Positions 1 through 7,628 of a stretch of DNA of 64,000 bases are shown here, one piece after another (the first letter of the stretch is position 1; each line of letters opens with the position of its first letter). The position numbers were made by a program, and so were the translations under genes. The notes beneath the pieces were generated by a model, which saw only the letters and a program-made list of their open reading frames with translations, did no database searches and was not told where the DNA came from. Source of the stretch: Vallicoccus soli (GTDB lineage Bacteria > Actinomycetota > Actinomycetes > Motilibacterales > Motilibacteraceae); the NCBI RefSeq assembly GCF_003594885.1, contig NZ_QZEZ01000001.1, positions 372,001-436,000 of the forward strand. The letters run 5' to 3'.

Positions 1-430
1 CGACGACGTCGCCCTGCCCGCGCGCGAGCGCGGCCTCGAGCTCGTCGTCGTCGACGAGGGCGTCGGGACGGTCCTCGGCGACGAGGCCCAGCTCGAGCGG
101 GTCCTCGCGGCCCTGCTGAGCAACGCCCTGAAGTTCACCCCGCCCGGCGGGCGGGTCACGGTGACCGCCGGCACCGAGGGCGGGCGGGCCCGGGTCGCGG
201 TCGCGGACACCGGCGTCGGCATGTCCGAGGAGGAGCGGGCCCAGCTCTTCACGACCTTCTTCCGCGCCGCGGGGGCCAGCGAGCGCGCGGTCCAGGGCGC
301 CGGGGTCGGCCTCAGCGTCGCCAAGACCGTCGTGGACCGGCACGGCGGCGAGATCCGGGTGGCCTCCGCCCCCGGCGCCGGCACGACCATGACCCTGCTC
401 CTGCCGCTGCTCGTCGCGGCGCCGGCCTGA
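1..430 (+). CDS. Sensor histidine kinase, C-terminal ATPase part (5' end outside window)
   Basis: The reading frame is open from base 2 to the TGA at 428-430 and encodes the last ~142 residues of a histidine kinase. It shows the GHKL ATPase boxes in order: the N box (LLSNALKFTP), the G1 box (DTGVGM) and the G2 box (GAGVGLSVAKTVV), ending with the usual GGxI...G.GT strands. This domain binds ATP and phosphorylates the dimerisation histidine, which lies outside the window together with any sensor or membrane part. The partner response regulator is not visible. A strong hairpin follows the stop codon. Family assignment is firm; the signal sensed is unknown. Confidence 0.9.
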   Translation, partial: DDVALPARERGLELVVVDEGVGTVLGDEAQLERVLAALLSNALKFTPPGGRVTVTAGTEGGRARVAVADTGVGMSEEERAQLFTTFFRAAGASERAVQGAGVGLSVAKTVVDRHGGEIRVASAPGAGTTMTLLLPLLVAAPA

Positions 431-452
431 CGCGCAGGGGCCCCGTACGCGC

Positions 453-490
453 GACGGGGCGCCGGCAGCCGTGGCTGCCGACGCCCCGTC
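453..490. terminator. Bidirectional terminator hairpin between the kinase and cspA
   Basis: GACGGGGC and CGGCAGCC on the left pair with GGCTGCCG and GCCCCGTC on the right, giving an almost unbroken stem of about 17 bp around a 2-nt GT turn. It lies between two convergent genes, so it can end transcription from both sides. There is no T-tract, as is common in GC-rich actinobacteria. Confidence 0.75.
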
Positions 491-511
491 GGGGTGCTCC
501 TGAGCGGTCGC

Positions 512-715
512 TCAGATGGCGCGGACGTTCTCCGCCTGCGGGCCCTTCTGGCCCTGCGTGACCTCGAACTCGACGCGCTGCGCCTCGTCCAGCGAGCGGT
601 AGCCGCTGCCCTGGATCGCGGAGAAGTGGACGAAGACGTCGGCGCCGCCGCCGTCCTGCTCGATGAAGCCGTAGCCCTTCTCGGCGTTGAACCACTTCAC
701 GGTGCCCTGTGCCAT
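512..715 (-). CDS. cspA: Cold-shock protein (CspA family)
   Basis: This 67-residue single OB-fold protein carries both nucleic-acid-binding motifs, RNP1 (KGYGFI) and RNP2 (VFVHFSAI), after the typical start [10 protein letters not shown]. CspA proteins bind single-stranded RNA and DNA and act as RNA chaperones. Length and sequence match the short actinobacterial Csp type, unlike the longer CspB-like protein at 42139-42522. It has a long 5' leader containing a 10-bp hairpin (812-841), and its 3' end faces the terminator at 453-490. Confidence 0.95.
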   Translation of the reverse strand: MAQGTVKWFNAEKGYGFIEQDGGGADVFVHFSAIQGSGYRSLDEAQRVEFEVTQGQKGPQAENVRAI

Positions 716-811
716 GTGCCTGTCTCCTTGCCGGTGGTCGTCCGCGTCGTGCGGACCTGTCGGGCCGACTGCCCCGCCGTCTGACCGCCCCTGACCGTGC
801 CGGAGACAGCA

Positions 812-841
812 GACGCCCGCGCTGGTGTGCTCGCGGGCGTC
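812..841 (-). promoter_or_regulatory. Stem-loop in the cspA 5' leader region
   Basis: GACGCCCGCG (812-821) and CGCGGGCGTC (832-841) form a perfect 10-bp stem with a 10-nt loop. It lies about 100 nt upstream of the cspA start on the minus strand. A TACGTT -10-like box (minus strand, 852-847) just upstream would place the hairpin at the very 5' end of the transcript. cspA genes often have structured leaders; whether this one senses temperature is inference. Confidence 0.4.
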
Positions 842-949
842 CGAAGAACGTACGAGTAGCTAGTACAACCACCGCCCACCGTAGCACCGGCGCCGCCCAC
901 GGGGAAGCGCCGCGCCCCCGGCCTCCCGCGGCGCGCCGCGGGAGGAGGA

Positions 950-978
950 ATGACACCCGTGTGGTTCGCACCTACGAT
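950..978 (+). promoter_or_regulatory. Promoter of the DUF3263 gene
   Basis: ATGACA (950-955), a 17-nt spacer and TACGAT (973-978) match a housekeeping sigma promoter. The start codon is at 1012 and a GGGGGAG ribosome-binding site lies at 1001-1007, so this gene is leadered. Confidence 0.6.
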
Positions 979-1011
979 GGCGCCAGCCAGACTCGACCCA
1001 GGGGGAGCCGT

Positions 1012-1305
1012 ATGGACGCCGCGAACGCGCTGCCGGTCACCGGCGGCCCGGACGCCGGGCTCAGCGAGCGGGACCGCGAGGTCCTCGCGTTCGAGCGCCA
1101 GTGGTGGAAGTACGCCGGCGCCAAGGAGCAGGCGGTCCGCGACCTGTTCGACATGTCGGCCACCCGCTACTACCAGGTGCTCAACGCCCTCATCGACCGG
1201 CCCGAGGCCCTGGCGCACGACCCCATGCTCGTCAAGCGGCTGCGCCGGCTGCGCGCGAGCCGCCAGCGCGCCCGCTCCGCCCGCCGCCTCGGCATCGAGC
1301 TCTGA
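1012..1305 (+). CDS. DUF3263 family small protein
   Basis: This 97-residue protein has the DUF3263 signature: an acidic-aromatic segment (LAFERQWWKYAGAKEQAV), then ATRYYQVLNALID and a basic C-terminal tail (RRLRRLRASRQRARSARR). The middle looks like a short helix-turn-helix and the tail could contact nucleic acid, but the function is unknown. The ATG at 1012 has a good ribosome-binding site (GGGGGAG, 5 nt away). It is followed after 5 nt by the LytR_C-domain gene and is probably cotranscribed with it. Confidence 0.85.
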   Translation: MDAANALPVTGGPDAGLSERDREVLAFERQWWKYAGAKEQAVRDLFDMSATRYYQVLNALIDRPEALAHDPMLVKRLRRLRASRQRARSARRLGIEL

Positions 1306-1310
1306 CCCCG

Positions 1311-1970
1311 GTGGGCGAGGAGCGGGAGGACCAGCAGGGCGGCCTCGGCGCGCGCACCCGCCGGGGCGCGCACCGCGCGCGGCCCGAGCCGTGGCGCGCG
1401 GTGGTGCCGGCGGTCGTGCTCGCCGCGGTGGTCGCGGGCGGTGCGGTGGCGCTCACCACCGGGGACGACGGGGGCGGGCCGTCGACGACGACCGCGTCCG
1501 AGCAGCAGCCGGCGGCGCAGCCCCCGGCGACGGCCACCGCTGCGGCCGAGCCGTCCGAGCAGCCGTCGGGGAGCCCGTCGGGGGAGCCGTCCGAGGAGCC
1601 GTCCGGGGAGCCGTCCGGGGACCCGTCCGGGGAGCCGTCCGAGGAGCCGTCCGAGGAGCCGTCCGAGGACGCGACGCAGGACGAGGGCGGGGCGGCCGGC
1701 GGCGCCGAGGTCGTCGTGCTCAACCAGACGTCGGTCAAGGGCCTCGCCGCGAGCCTCGCGGAGGACCTGCGCGGCGAGGGGTGGGCCGTGACCGGCACCG
1801 GCAACTTCCGCGGCACCGTGCCGTCGACGACGGTCTACTACCCCGAGGGCCTGCAGGACGAGGCCGAGGCGGTCGCCGCCGACCTGCCCGGGCCCGACCG
1901 CACGCGCCCGGTGTTCGGCAACCTGTCGCGCGACGCCCTCACGGTGGTCGTCACGGAGGACATCCGCTAG
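1311..1970 (+). CDS. Membrane-anchored LytR C-terminal domain protein
   Basis: The 219-residue product has a charged cytoplasmic N-terminus, one membrane segment (AVVPAVVLAAVVAGGAVAL, about residues 25-43), a long Ser/Pro/Glu linker made of PSGEPSEE-type repeats (about 80-125), and a C-terminal LytR_C domain (VVVLNQTSVKGLA ... VTGTGNF) of about 85 residues. LytR_C domains also occur at the end of LytR-CpsA-Psr glycopolymer transferases; here the catalytic LCP domain is absent. The protein is likely displayed outside the membrane, with the low-complexity linker spanning the wall. GTG at 1311 starts 5 nt after the upstream stop. Confidence 0.8.
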   Translation: MGEEREDQQGGLGARTRRGAHRARPEPWRAVVPAVVLAAVVAGGAVALTTGDDGGGPSTTTASEQQPAAQPPATATAAAEPSEQPSGSPSGEPSEEPSGEPSGDPSGEPSEEPSEEPSEDATQDEGGAAGGAEVVVLNQTSVKGLAASLAEDLRGEGWAVTGTGNFRGTVPSTTVYYPEGLQDEAEAVAADLPGPDRTRPVFGNLSRDALTVVVTEDIR

Positions 1971-1984
1971 GGCAGGCTGGGCGG

Positions 1985-2803
1985 GTGAGCACCCTCCCCG
2001 TCCCCGTGACCGAGGCCGGGCGCACCGCCCTGGCCGCGCTGGCCGCCGCCCCCGCGCAGGCGCTCGTCGCCTGCGACTACGACGGCACCCTGGCGCCCAT
2101 CGTCGACGACCCCGCGGCGGCGCGCGCCGACGCAGGAGTGGCCGGCGCCCTCGCCGACCTCGGGGCCGTCCTCGGCCGGGTCGCCGTCGTCACCGGGCGC
2201 CCCGCGGCCGTGGCCGTCGAGCTCGGCGGGCTCGCGGACGTCCCCGGGCTCGTCGTCCTGGGGCACTACGGCCTCGAGCGCTGGCACGGCGGCGAGCTGA
2301 GCGCGCCCGACCCCGCGCCGGGCGTCGTCGCGGCGCGGGCGGAGCTGCCCGGGCTGCTGGGCGGACTCGGTGCCGACGGCGCCCGCGTGGAGGACAAGCG
2401 CGCCGCCGTCGCGGTGCACACCCGCGGCGCCGCGGCGCCGCAGGAGCTGCTGGAGCGCCTGCGCGCCCCGCTCGGCGACCTCGCCGCCCGGCACGGCCTC
2501 GTCGTCGAGCCCGGCCGGCTCGTCCTCGAACTGCGCCCGCCGGGCGTGGACAAGGGCGCCGCGCTGCGCTCGCTCGTGGAGGCCCCGCCCTTCGACGGCC
2601 GCCCCTCCTGCGTCGTCTTCTGCGGCGACGACCTCGGCGACCTCCCCGCCTTCGACGCCGTCGACGCCCTGCGCGCCCAGGGCGTGCCCGGCCTGCTCGT
2701 CGCCAGCGGCTCCGACGAGGTGCGCGCGCTCGCCGAGCGCGCCGACCTCGTCGTCGACGGCCCCCCCGGCGTCCTGCAGGTCCTGCGCGCCCTCCTGCCC
2801 TGA
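1985..2803 (+). CDS. otsB: Trehalose-6-phosphate phosphatase
   Basis: This HAD-superfamily enzyme of 272 residues removes phosphate from trehalose 6-phosphate, the second step of the OtsAB route. The nucleophile motif DYDGTLAPI sits at residue 31, VVTGR is motif II, and CGDDLGDLPAF is the C-terminal Mg-binding motif; VEDKRAAVAVHTR is typical of OtsB. GTG at 1985 is the only plausible start in this frame after the upstream gene. The partner otsA lies at 4590-6056 on the other strand, separated by a repeat array and a LacI regulator. Confidence 0.93.
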   Translation: MSTLPVPVTEAGRTALAALAAAPAQALVACDYDGTLAPIVDDPAAARADAGVAGALADLGAVLGRVAVVTGRPAAVAVELGGLADVPGLVVLGHYGLERWHGGELSAPDPAPGVVAARAELPGLLGGLGADGARVEDKRAAVAVHTRGAAAPQELLERLRAPLGDLAARHGLVVEPGRLVLELRPPGVDKGAALRSLVEAPPFDGRPSCVVFCGDDLGDLPAFDAVDALRAQGVPGLLVASGSDEVRALAERADLVVDGPPGVLQVLRALLP

Positions 2804-2865
2804 CCCCTGCGCCCCCCGGGACTCGGGAGCCGCCATCCCCGCCTGGTCACCGCAGCGACCCGCTC

Positions 2866-3432
2866 GCCGCGATCGTGCGCGTACGGCGTCCCTGGCACCT
2901 GGGCACCGCCATCAGCGCATGATCGCCGCGGAGGGAGTCCGCCGCGATCATGCGCGGATGGCGGACCCCAGGCGCGGGAGCGGGTCGGGGAGCGGGCCGG
3001 ACCCGGTAGGGCCTGAGGGCGTCCCGCGCACCGCCCCACCCTCGGCCGCGATCATGCGCGTACGGCGGCCCCTGGCACCTGGCGGACCCCAGGCACGGAC
3101 GCGGGTCGGGGAGCGGGTCGGACCCGGCGGGGCCGGAGGGCGTCCCGCGCACCGCCCCGCCCTCGGCCGCGATCATGGGCGTACGGCGTTCCCTGGCGGC
3201 AGCTGGGCACCCGCCCTCAGCGCATGATCGCCGCAGGGGGTGCGCCGCGATCATGCGCGCATGGCGGGCCTTGGCGCGCGAGCGGGCCCGGGAGCCGGCG
3301 ATACCGTGACCGGCGGGATCGCAAAGGCGGTCCCCCGCACCCCTCAGCGCATGATCGCCGCAAGGGGTGCGCCGCGGTCATGCGCCGATGGTGGACTCCG
3401 ACTGCGCGCCGCCGTCAGCGCATGATCGCCGT
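2866..3432. repeat. REP-like array: 10 copies of a GCGCATGATCG-core element
   Basis: The 639-nt gap between otsB and the LacI gene holds no gene but ten copies of a 15-nt element with the core GCGCATGATCG. Forward copies (GCGCATGATCGCCGC) start at 2915, 3220, 3347 and 3418. Reverse copies (GCCGCGATCATGCGC, some with one change) start at 2866, 2941, 3045, 3166, 3244 and 3371. Three head-to-head pairs, 2915/2941, 3220/3244 and 3347/3371, form hairpins with 12-bp arms. The copies at 2866, 3045 and 3166 are followed by a shared GTACGGCG...CCTGG stretch. One further copy lies at 38235-38249. The layout resembles REP/BIME elements. Confidence 0.85.
2960..3201. repeat. 121-nt tandem duplication inside the repeat array
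   Basis: Bases 2960-3080 and 3081-3201 align in register as two diverged direct copies. Each runs from GGCGGACCCCAGG through GTCCCGCGCACCGCCCC to a reverse GATC-core element and GTACGGCG. Scattered substitutions without frame preservation argue against coding. Confidence 0.8.
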
Positions 3433-3442
3433 GGGGGGCGGG

Positions 3443-4474
3443 TCAGCGGCGGCGCTTGGTGCTGGCCCGGTGGACGACCTCGCCGGGGACGCGCTCGACG
3501 CGGACCCCGTCGTCCTCGGGGAGCGGGCCGAGGGCGAGGTCGGCGAGGCGGCGGCCGAGGTCGCGCAGCGGCAGGGCCACCGTGGTGAGGGCGGGGGTGG
3601 TCTCGCGGCCGACGGGGAGGTCGTCGAACCCGGCGAGGGCGACGTCCTGCGGCACCTTGAGCTTGCGCTCGCGCAGGGCTGCGAGGGCGCCGACGGCGAC
3701 GGTGTCGCTGACGGCGAGGACGCAGGAGCCGCGCAGGTCGACGGAGGCGGCGAGCTCGAGCGCGGCCTCGTACCCGCCCTCGCGGCTCAGCGCGCCGTTC
3801 ACGACCTCGCCGAGCCGGCTCTTGCGCCCGCCCGCCGTCCCGTCCTTGAAGCCCGCGACGCGGTCACGGGCGGTGACGAGCTCCTTGGGGCCGGCGAGGA
3901 CGTGGAAGCGCTCGAAGCCCTGCTCGACGAGGGAGGCGGCAAGCGCTTTCGCCGACGGCCGGTTCTCGAGGAGCAGCGTGTCGGTGCCCAGCGTCCGCTG
4001 CCCCAGGACCGCGACGCGCCCGCCGGCGAGCTCGAAACCCTCGACCTCGGCGGCGAGGCGCCGGCCGACGTCGCGGCCCGACGTGCGGCTGCCCGCGAGG
4101 ACCACGGCCCGGGCGCGGTGGTTGCGCATGGAGGACACGTGCTCGAGCTCGAGCTCCGGGTCGTGGCCGGTGCTCACCACGCTGACGAGCAGGCCCATCT
4201 CCCGCGCGACCTCGAGCACACCGGCCGCGACCTCGGCGTCCCACGGGTCCGTGATGTCGGGGACGACGAGGCCGACGAGGTCGGACGCGCCCCGGGCCAT
4301 CGCCTGGGCGGCGGGGTTGGGCCGGTAGCCGAGCTCGGCGGCCGCGGCGAGCACCTGTTCGCGCAGGACGGGCCCGACGGTGCGGACGCTGCCGTTGAGC
4401 ACCCGGGACGCGGTGGCGAGGGAGACGTCCGCGGCGCGCGCGACGTCCGCGAGGGTGACAGGACCTGAGGGCAC
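3443..4474 (-). CDS. LacI-family transcriptional regulator
   Basis: The product (343 residues from GTG 4474) has an N-terminal LacI helix-turn-helix (VTLADVARAADVSLATASRVLNG in two parts) with the hinge RPNPAAQAMARG. A periplasmic-binding-protein-like effector domain follows, ending with AGFDDLPVGRETTPALTTV. GTG 4474 is preferred over the longer GTG 4519 because a TACGGT -10-like box (4513-4508) lies inside the longer version and a GGAGAGG site precedes 4474. An AGCGCTTTC-type half-palindrome at 4579-4590 is a likely autoregulatory operator. It sits downstream of otsA on the same strand; the sugar sensed cannot be read. A solitary repeat copy (3418-3432) lies 10 nt beyond the stop codon. Confidence 0.88.
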   Translation of the reverse strand: MPSGPVTLADVARAADVSLATASRVLNGSVRTVGPVLREQVLAAAAELGYRPNPAAQAMARGASDLVGLVVPDITDPWDAEVAAGVLEVAREMGLLVSVVSTGHDPELELEHVSSMRNHRARAVVLAGSRTSGRDVGRRLAAEVEGFELAGGRVAVLGQRTLGTDTLLLENRPSAKALAASLVEQGFERFHVLAGPKELVTARDRVAGFKDGTAGGRKSRLGEVVNGALSREGGYEAALELAASVDLRGSCVLAVSDTVAVGALAALRERKLKVPQDVALAGFDDLPVGRETTPALTTVALPLRDLGRRLADLALGPLPEDDGVRVERVPGEVVHRASTKRRR

Positions 4475-4578
4475 GGGGGACCGCCTCTCCGACGTGTGGT
4501 CGCGCTCACCGTACTGCACCGGCGCCTCCCGGCACCGCCAGGACGCGGCTTTCCCGCTCCGCGTCCGGTCACTCCGGG

Positions 4579-4590
4579 CTAGCGCTTTCT
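4579..4590 (-). promoter_or_regulatory. Putative LacI-type operator upstream of the regulator gene
   Basis: CTAGCGCTTTCT contains the AGCGCT centre typical of LacI-family operators (AAAGCGCT on the minus strand). It lies ~70 nt upstream of the -10-like box of the regulator and abuts the end of otsA. Assignment rests on the family consensus only. Confidence 0.4.
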
Positions 4591-6056
4591 CACCCCAGGG
4601 CGTCGACCTGGGCCGCGAACCACCGCTCCGGGGGCACCGCCGTGGCCGCCGCGGCGAGGCGGCGGCAGCGGGAGCGGCGCTCCTCCGGGGGCATCGTCAG
4701 CGCCCGGTGGAGGGCGTCGGCGGTCTCCCCGACGTCGTACGGGTTGACGAGCAGCGCGTCGCCGCCGAGCTCCTCGGCGGCCCCGGCCTCGGTGGACAGC
4801 ACGAGCGCGCAGCCGTCCTCGGCGAGGACGGGGCCCTCCTTGGCGACGAGGTTCATCCCGTCCCGCACCGGGTTGACGAGGAGGACGTCGGCGAGCCGGT
4901 ACGCAGCGAGGCTGCGCGCGTAGTCGTCCTCGACCTGCAGGACGACGGGCTGCCAGTCGTCGGTGCCGAACTCGTCGTTGATCTCCTCGGCGACCCGCAG
5001 GACGGCGGCGGTGTACTCGCGGTACTCGGGGAGCTCGGCCCGGGAGGGGTAGGCGAAGGCGACGTGCACCACCTCGCCGACGTGCTCGGGGTGCCCGCGC
5101 AGGAGCTCGCGGAAGGCCAGGAGCCCGCGGACGATGTTCTTGCTCAGCTCGGTGCGGTCCACGCGCACGACCGTGCGGCGCCCCCGCAGGTCCTCGGCGA
5201 GGGCCGCCCGGCGCGCCTCCACGTCGGGCCGCGCCGCGCGCTCGCGCAGCTCGGCGCCGTCGACGCCGAGCGGGTGCACCCCGAGGCGGGTGGTGCGCCC
5301 GGCGTGCTCGACGGTGAGCGCCGCGCGGTCGACCCGGGCGCCCAGGACCCGCTCGGCGCAGTCGAGGAAGGCCCGCGCCCACCGGACGCTGAGGAAGCCG
5401 GCGTGGTCGGCGCCGAGCAGGCCCTCGAGGAGGCTCCGCGCGACGCGGGCGGGCAGGAGCGCGTAGTAGTCCGGCGGCGCCCAGGGGGTGTGGGAGAAGT
5501 GGGCCGTGCGCAGGTCGGGCCGCAGGTCGCGCAGCATCCCGGGCACGAGGCTCAGGTGGTAGTCCTGCACGAGGACCTTCGCGCCCGGGGCCGCGTCCTC
5601 GGCGACCGCCTCGGCGAAGGTGCGGTTGTAGGCGACGTACCCCTCCCACTCGCGCGTGAAGGGGGCGCCGAAGACCGGGGTGAACGCGGTCGACCAGAGC
5701 AGGTGGTGGACGAACCACAGCGTCGAGTTGGCCACCGCGTCGTACGCGCGGTGGAAGGTCAGCGCGTCGATGTCCAGCATCCGGACCACGGCGTGCCCGG
5801 CCCCCACCGGCTCCCCGAGGTGCCGGTCGACGTCGTGCGGCGCGAGCCGACCGCCCGGCACCGACCGGGACGCCTCGCGGTCGGCGTCGCCGAGGGCGGC
5901 GCACACCCACAGCGCCCCCGTGGCGCCCGCGACCGCGGAGAGCCCCGAGACGAGGCCGCCGCCGCCGCGGCGCGGGACGAGGCCGCCGTCCTCCGCGCGC
6001 ACGAACGTGACCGGTCCGCGGTTGGACGCGACGAGCAGGGGAGCGCTGCCGGCCAC
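4590..6056 (-). CDS. otsA: Alpha,alpha-trehalose-phosphate synthase (GT20)
   Basis: This 488-residue enzyme transfers glucose from a nucleotide sugar to glucose 6-phosphate. It begins with the SNRGPVTF loop and GGGGLVSGL phosphate-binding segment, has VQDYHLSLVPGMLR and HFSHTPWAPPD in the N-terminal Rossmann half, VDRTELSKNI in the linker, and ends with DGMNLVAKE plus LSTEAGAAEEL for donor binding. All are hallmarks of GT20. It is slightly longer than E. coli OtsA. With otsB nearby, the cell can make trehalose as a compatible solute. Confidence 0.95.
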   Translation of the reverse strand: MAGSAPLLVASNRGPVTFVRAEDGGLVPRRGGGGLVSGLSAVAGATGALWVCAALGDADREASRSVPGGRLAPHDVDRHLGEPVGAGHAVVRMLDIDALTFHRAYDAVANSTLWFVHHLLWSTAFTPVFGAPFTREWEGYVAYNRTFAEAVAEDAAPGAKVLVQDYHLSLVPGMLRDLRPDLRTAHFSHTPWAPPDYYALLPARVARSLLEGLLGADHAGFLSVRWARAFLDCAERVLGARVDRAALTVEHAGRTTRLGVHPLGVDGAELRERAARPDVEARRAALAEDLRGRRTVVRVDRTELSKNIVRGLLAFRELLRGHPEHVGEVVHVAFAYPSRAELPEYREYTAAVLRVAEEINDEFGTDDWQPVVLQVEDDYARSLAAYRLADVLLVNPVRDGMNLVAKEGPVLAEDGCALVLSTEAGAAEELGGDALLVNPYDVGETADALHRALTMPPEERRSRCRRLAAAATAVPPERWFAAQVDALG

Positions 6057-6180
6057 GGGAGTGCCTCCGGCGGGGTGGGGCGGGTCGTGGGCCAGCGACC
6101 CTAGCCGGTCCCGCCGCCGGCCCGGCGGGCGGTCCCGGCCCCGAGGGGGCCGGGCGGCCGCTGCCCGTGCCGCGGTGCCC

Positions 6181-6186
6181 TACGAT
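6181..6186 (+). promoter_or_regulatory. -10 box (TACGAT) of the riboswitch-thrC transcript
   Basis: TACGAT lies about 20 nt before the first paired base of the SAM-I aptamer, which fits a transcript starting near 6193. No clear -35 hexamer is visible in the GC-rich sequence upstream. Confidence 0.45.
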
Positions 6187-6206
6187 GGGGGGCACAACTG
6201 AAGACC

Positions 6207-6341
6207 GCTCATCCAGAGGGGCAGAGGGACACGGCCCGACGAAGCCCCGGCAACCCCGTGCGTACGACCGCGACCTCCGCGGCCCCGGCGCGCGAAAGGT
6301 GCCAACTCCGTCCCGCGGACCATCCGGCGGGAAAGATGAGG
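6207..6341 (+). promoter_or_regulatory. SAM-I (S-box) riboswitch
   Basis: All conserved S-box blocks are present in order: CTCATC P1 left arm (6208-6213), GCAGAGGGA (6221-6229), CGGCCCGACGAAGCCCC and GGCAACC (6232-6255), AAGGTGCCAACTCC (from 6297), and GGGAAAGATGAG containing the P1 right arm GATGAG (6335-6340). The P1 right arm runs directly into the purine-rich ribosome-binding site (GAGGAGAGAG, 6338-6347). SAM binding, which stabilises P1, should therefore hide that site and block translation; no terminator is seen. Control by SAM implies that the downstream genes serve methionine or homocysteine synthesis. Confidence 0.92.
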
Positions 6342-6356
6342 AGAGAGGCCTCGTAC

Positions 6357-7628
6357 GTGACTGCCACGACCACCCCCCTGCCCACCGCCGTCGAGCCCGA
6401 CGTCGACCTGGGGCCGGCCACCGGCCTGACCTGCCGCGAGTGCGGGGCGTCCTTCCCCCTCGGCGCGCGCTACGCCTGCGAGGAGTGCTTCGGCCCCCTC
6501 GAGGTGGCGTACGACTACCGCGGCGTGACCCGCGCCTCGATCGAGGCCGGTCCGCGCAACATCTGGCGCTACCGCGGCCTGCTGCCCGTGCCCTCGACGG
6601 TCACCGAGGTGCCGAACCTCGAGCCCGGCTTCACCAAGCTGGTCCGCGCGGACAACCTCGCCGCCGCGCTGGGCATGCGCCGGCTGTGGGTGAAGGACGA
6701 CTCGGGCAACCCCACGCACTCGTTCAAGGACCGCGTCGTCGGCGTGGCGCTCGCCGCCGCCCGCGAGCTCGGCTTCCAGGTCCTCGCCTGCCCGTCGACC
6801 GGGAACCTCGCCAACGCCGTCGCGGCGGCCGCGGCGCGCGCGGGCATCCGCTCGGTGGTCATGGTCCCGAGCGACCTCGAGCAGCAGAAGATCGTCACGA
6901 GCGCCGTGTACGGCGGCACGCTCGTCGCGGTCGAGGGGACGTACGACGACGTCAACCGCCTCGCCTCGGAGATCGCGGGCGAGGAGGAGGACTGGGCGTT
7001 CGTCAACGTCAACGTGCGCCCCTACTACGCCGAGGGCTCCAAGACGCTCGGGTACGAGGTCGCCGAGCAGCTCGGCTGGCGCCTGCCGGAGCAGCTCGTG
7101 GTCCCCATCGCCTCCGGCTCGCAGCTCACCAAGATCGACAAGGGCTTCCGCGAGCTCGTGCACCTCGGGCTCGTCGACGACGCGCCGTACAAGGTCTTCG
7201 GCGCCCAGGCGACCGGCTGCTCGCCCGTCGCGCAGGCCTGGAAGGCCGGGCACGACGTGGTGCGCCCGGTGAAGCCGGACACGATCGCCAAGTCCCTGGC
7301 CATCGGCAACCCCGCCGACGGGCCGTACGTGCTCGACGTCTGCCGCCGCACCGGCGGGGCCGTGGAGGACGTCACCGACGCCGAGGTGGTCGAGGGCATC
7401 CGCCTGCTCGCCCGCACCGAGGGGATCTTCGCCGAGACCGCCGGCGGCGTCACGGTGGCGACGCTGCGCAAGCTCCTCGCCTCCGGTCAGCTGGACCCCG
7501 CGGCCGAGACGGTCGTGTTCAACACCGGCGACGGGCTGAAGACGCTCGACGCCGTGTCCCCCGTCGTCGGCCCGACGGCGACCATCCCCGCCTCGCTCGA
7601 GGCCTTCCGGAAGGCGGTCAGCGCGTGA
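6357..7628 (+). CDS. thrC: Threonine synthase-like PLP enzyme
   Basis: The 423-residue product is a fold-type II PLP enzyme. It starts with a Cys4 knuckle (CRECG ... CEECF), carries the PLP lysine K124 in THSFKDR, the phosphate loop PSTGNLANAV, and a C-terminal substrate region with TAGGVTVATLRKL. Threonine synthase converts O-phosphohomoserine to threonine. However, the gene is under a SAM riboswitch and overlaps a CysO-like sulfur carrier, so an alternative role as a sulfhydrylase making homocysteine must be considered. GTG 6357 is preferred over ATG 6336, which lies inside the riboswitch P1 stem. Confidence 0.88.
   Translation: MTATTTPLPTAVEPDVDLGPATGLTCRECGASFPLGARYACEECFGPLEVAYDYRGVTRASIEAGPRNIWRYRGLLPVPSTVTEVPNLEPGFTKLVRADNLAAALGMRRLWVKDDSGNPTHSFKDRVVGVALAAARELGFQVLACPSTGNLANAVAAAAARAGIRSVVMVPSDLEQQKIVTSAVYGGTLVAVEGTYDDVNRLASEIAGEEEDWAFVNVNVRPYYAEGSKTLGYEVAEQLGWRLPEQLVVPIASGSQLTKIDKGFRELVHLGLVDDAPYKVFGAQATGCSPVAQAWKAGHDVVRPVKPDTIAKSLAIGNPADGPYVLDVCRRTGGAVEDVTDAEVVEGIRLLARTEGIFAETAGGVTVATLRKLLASGQLDPAAETVVFNTGDGLKTLDAVSPVVGPTATIPASLEAFRKAVSA

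Noticed and set aside
2866-3432. Coding frames in the repeat array
   Set aside because: Several frames are open but consist of translated repeat units; changes between the two 121-nt copies do not preserve any reading frame.
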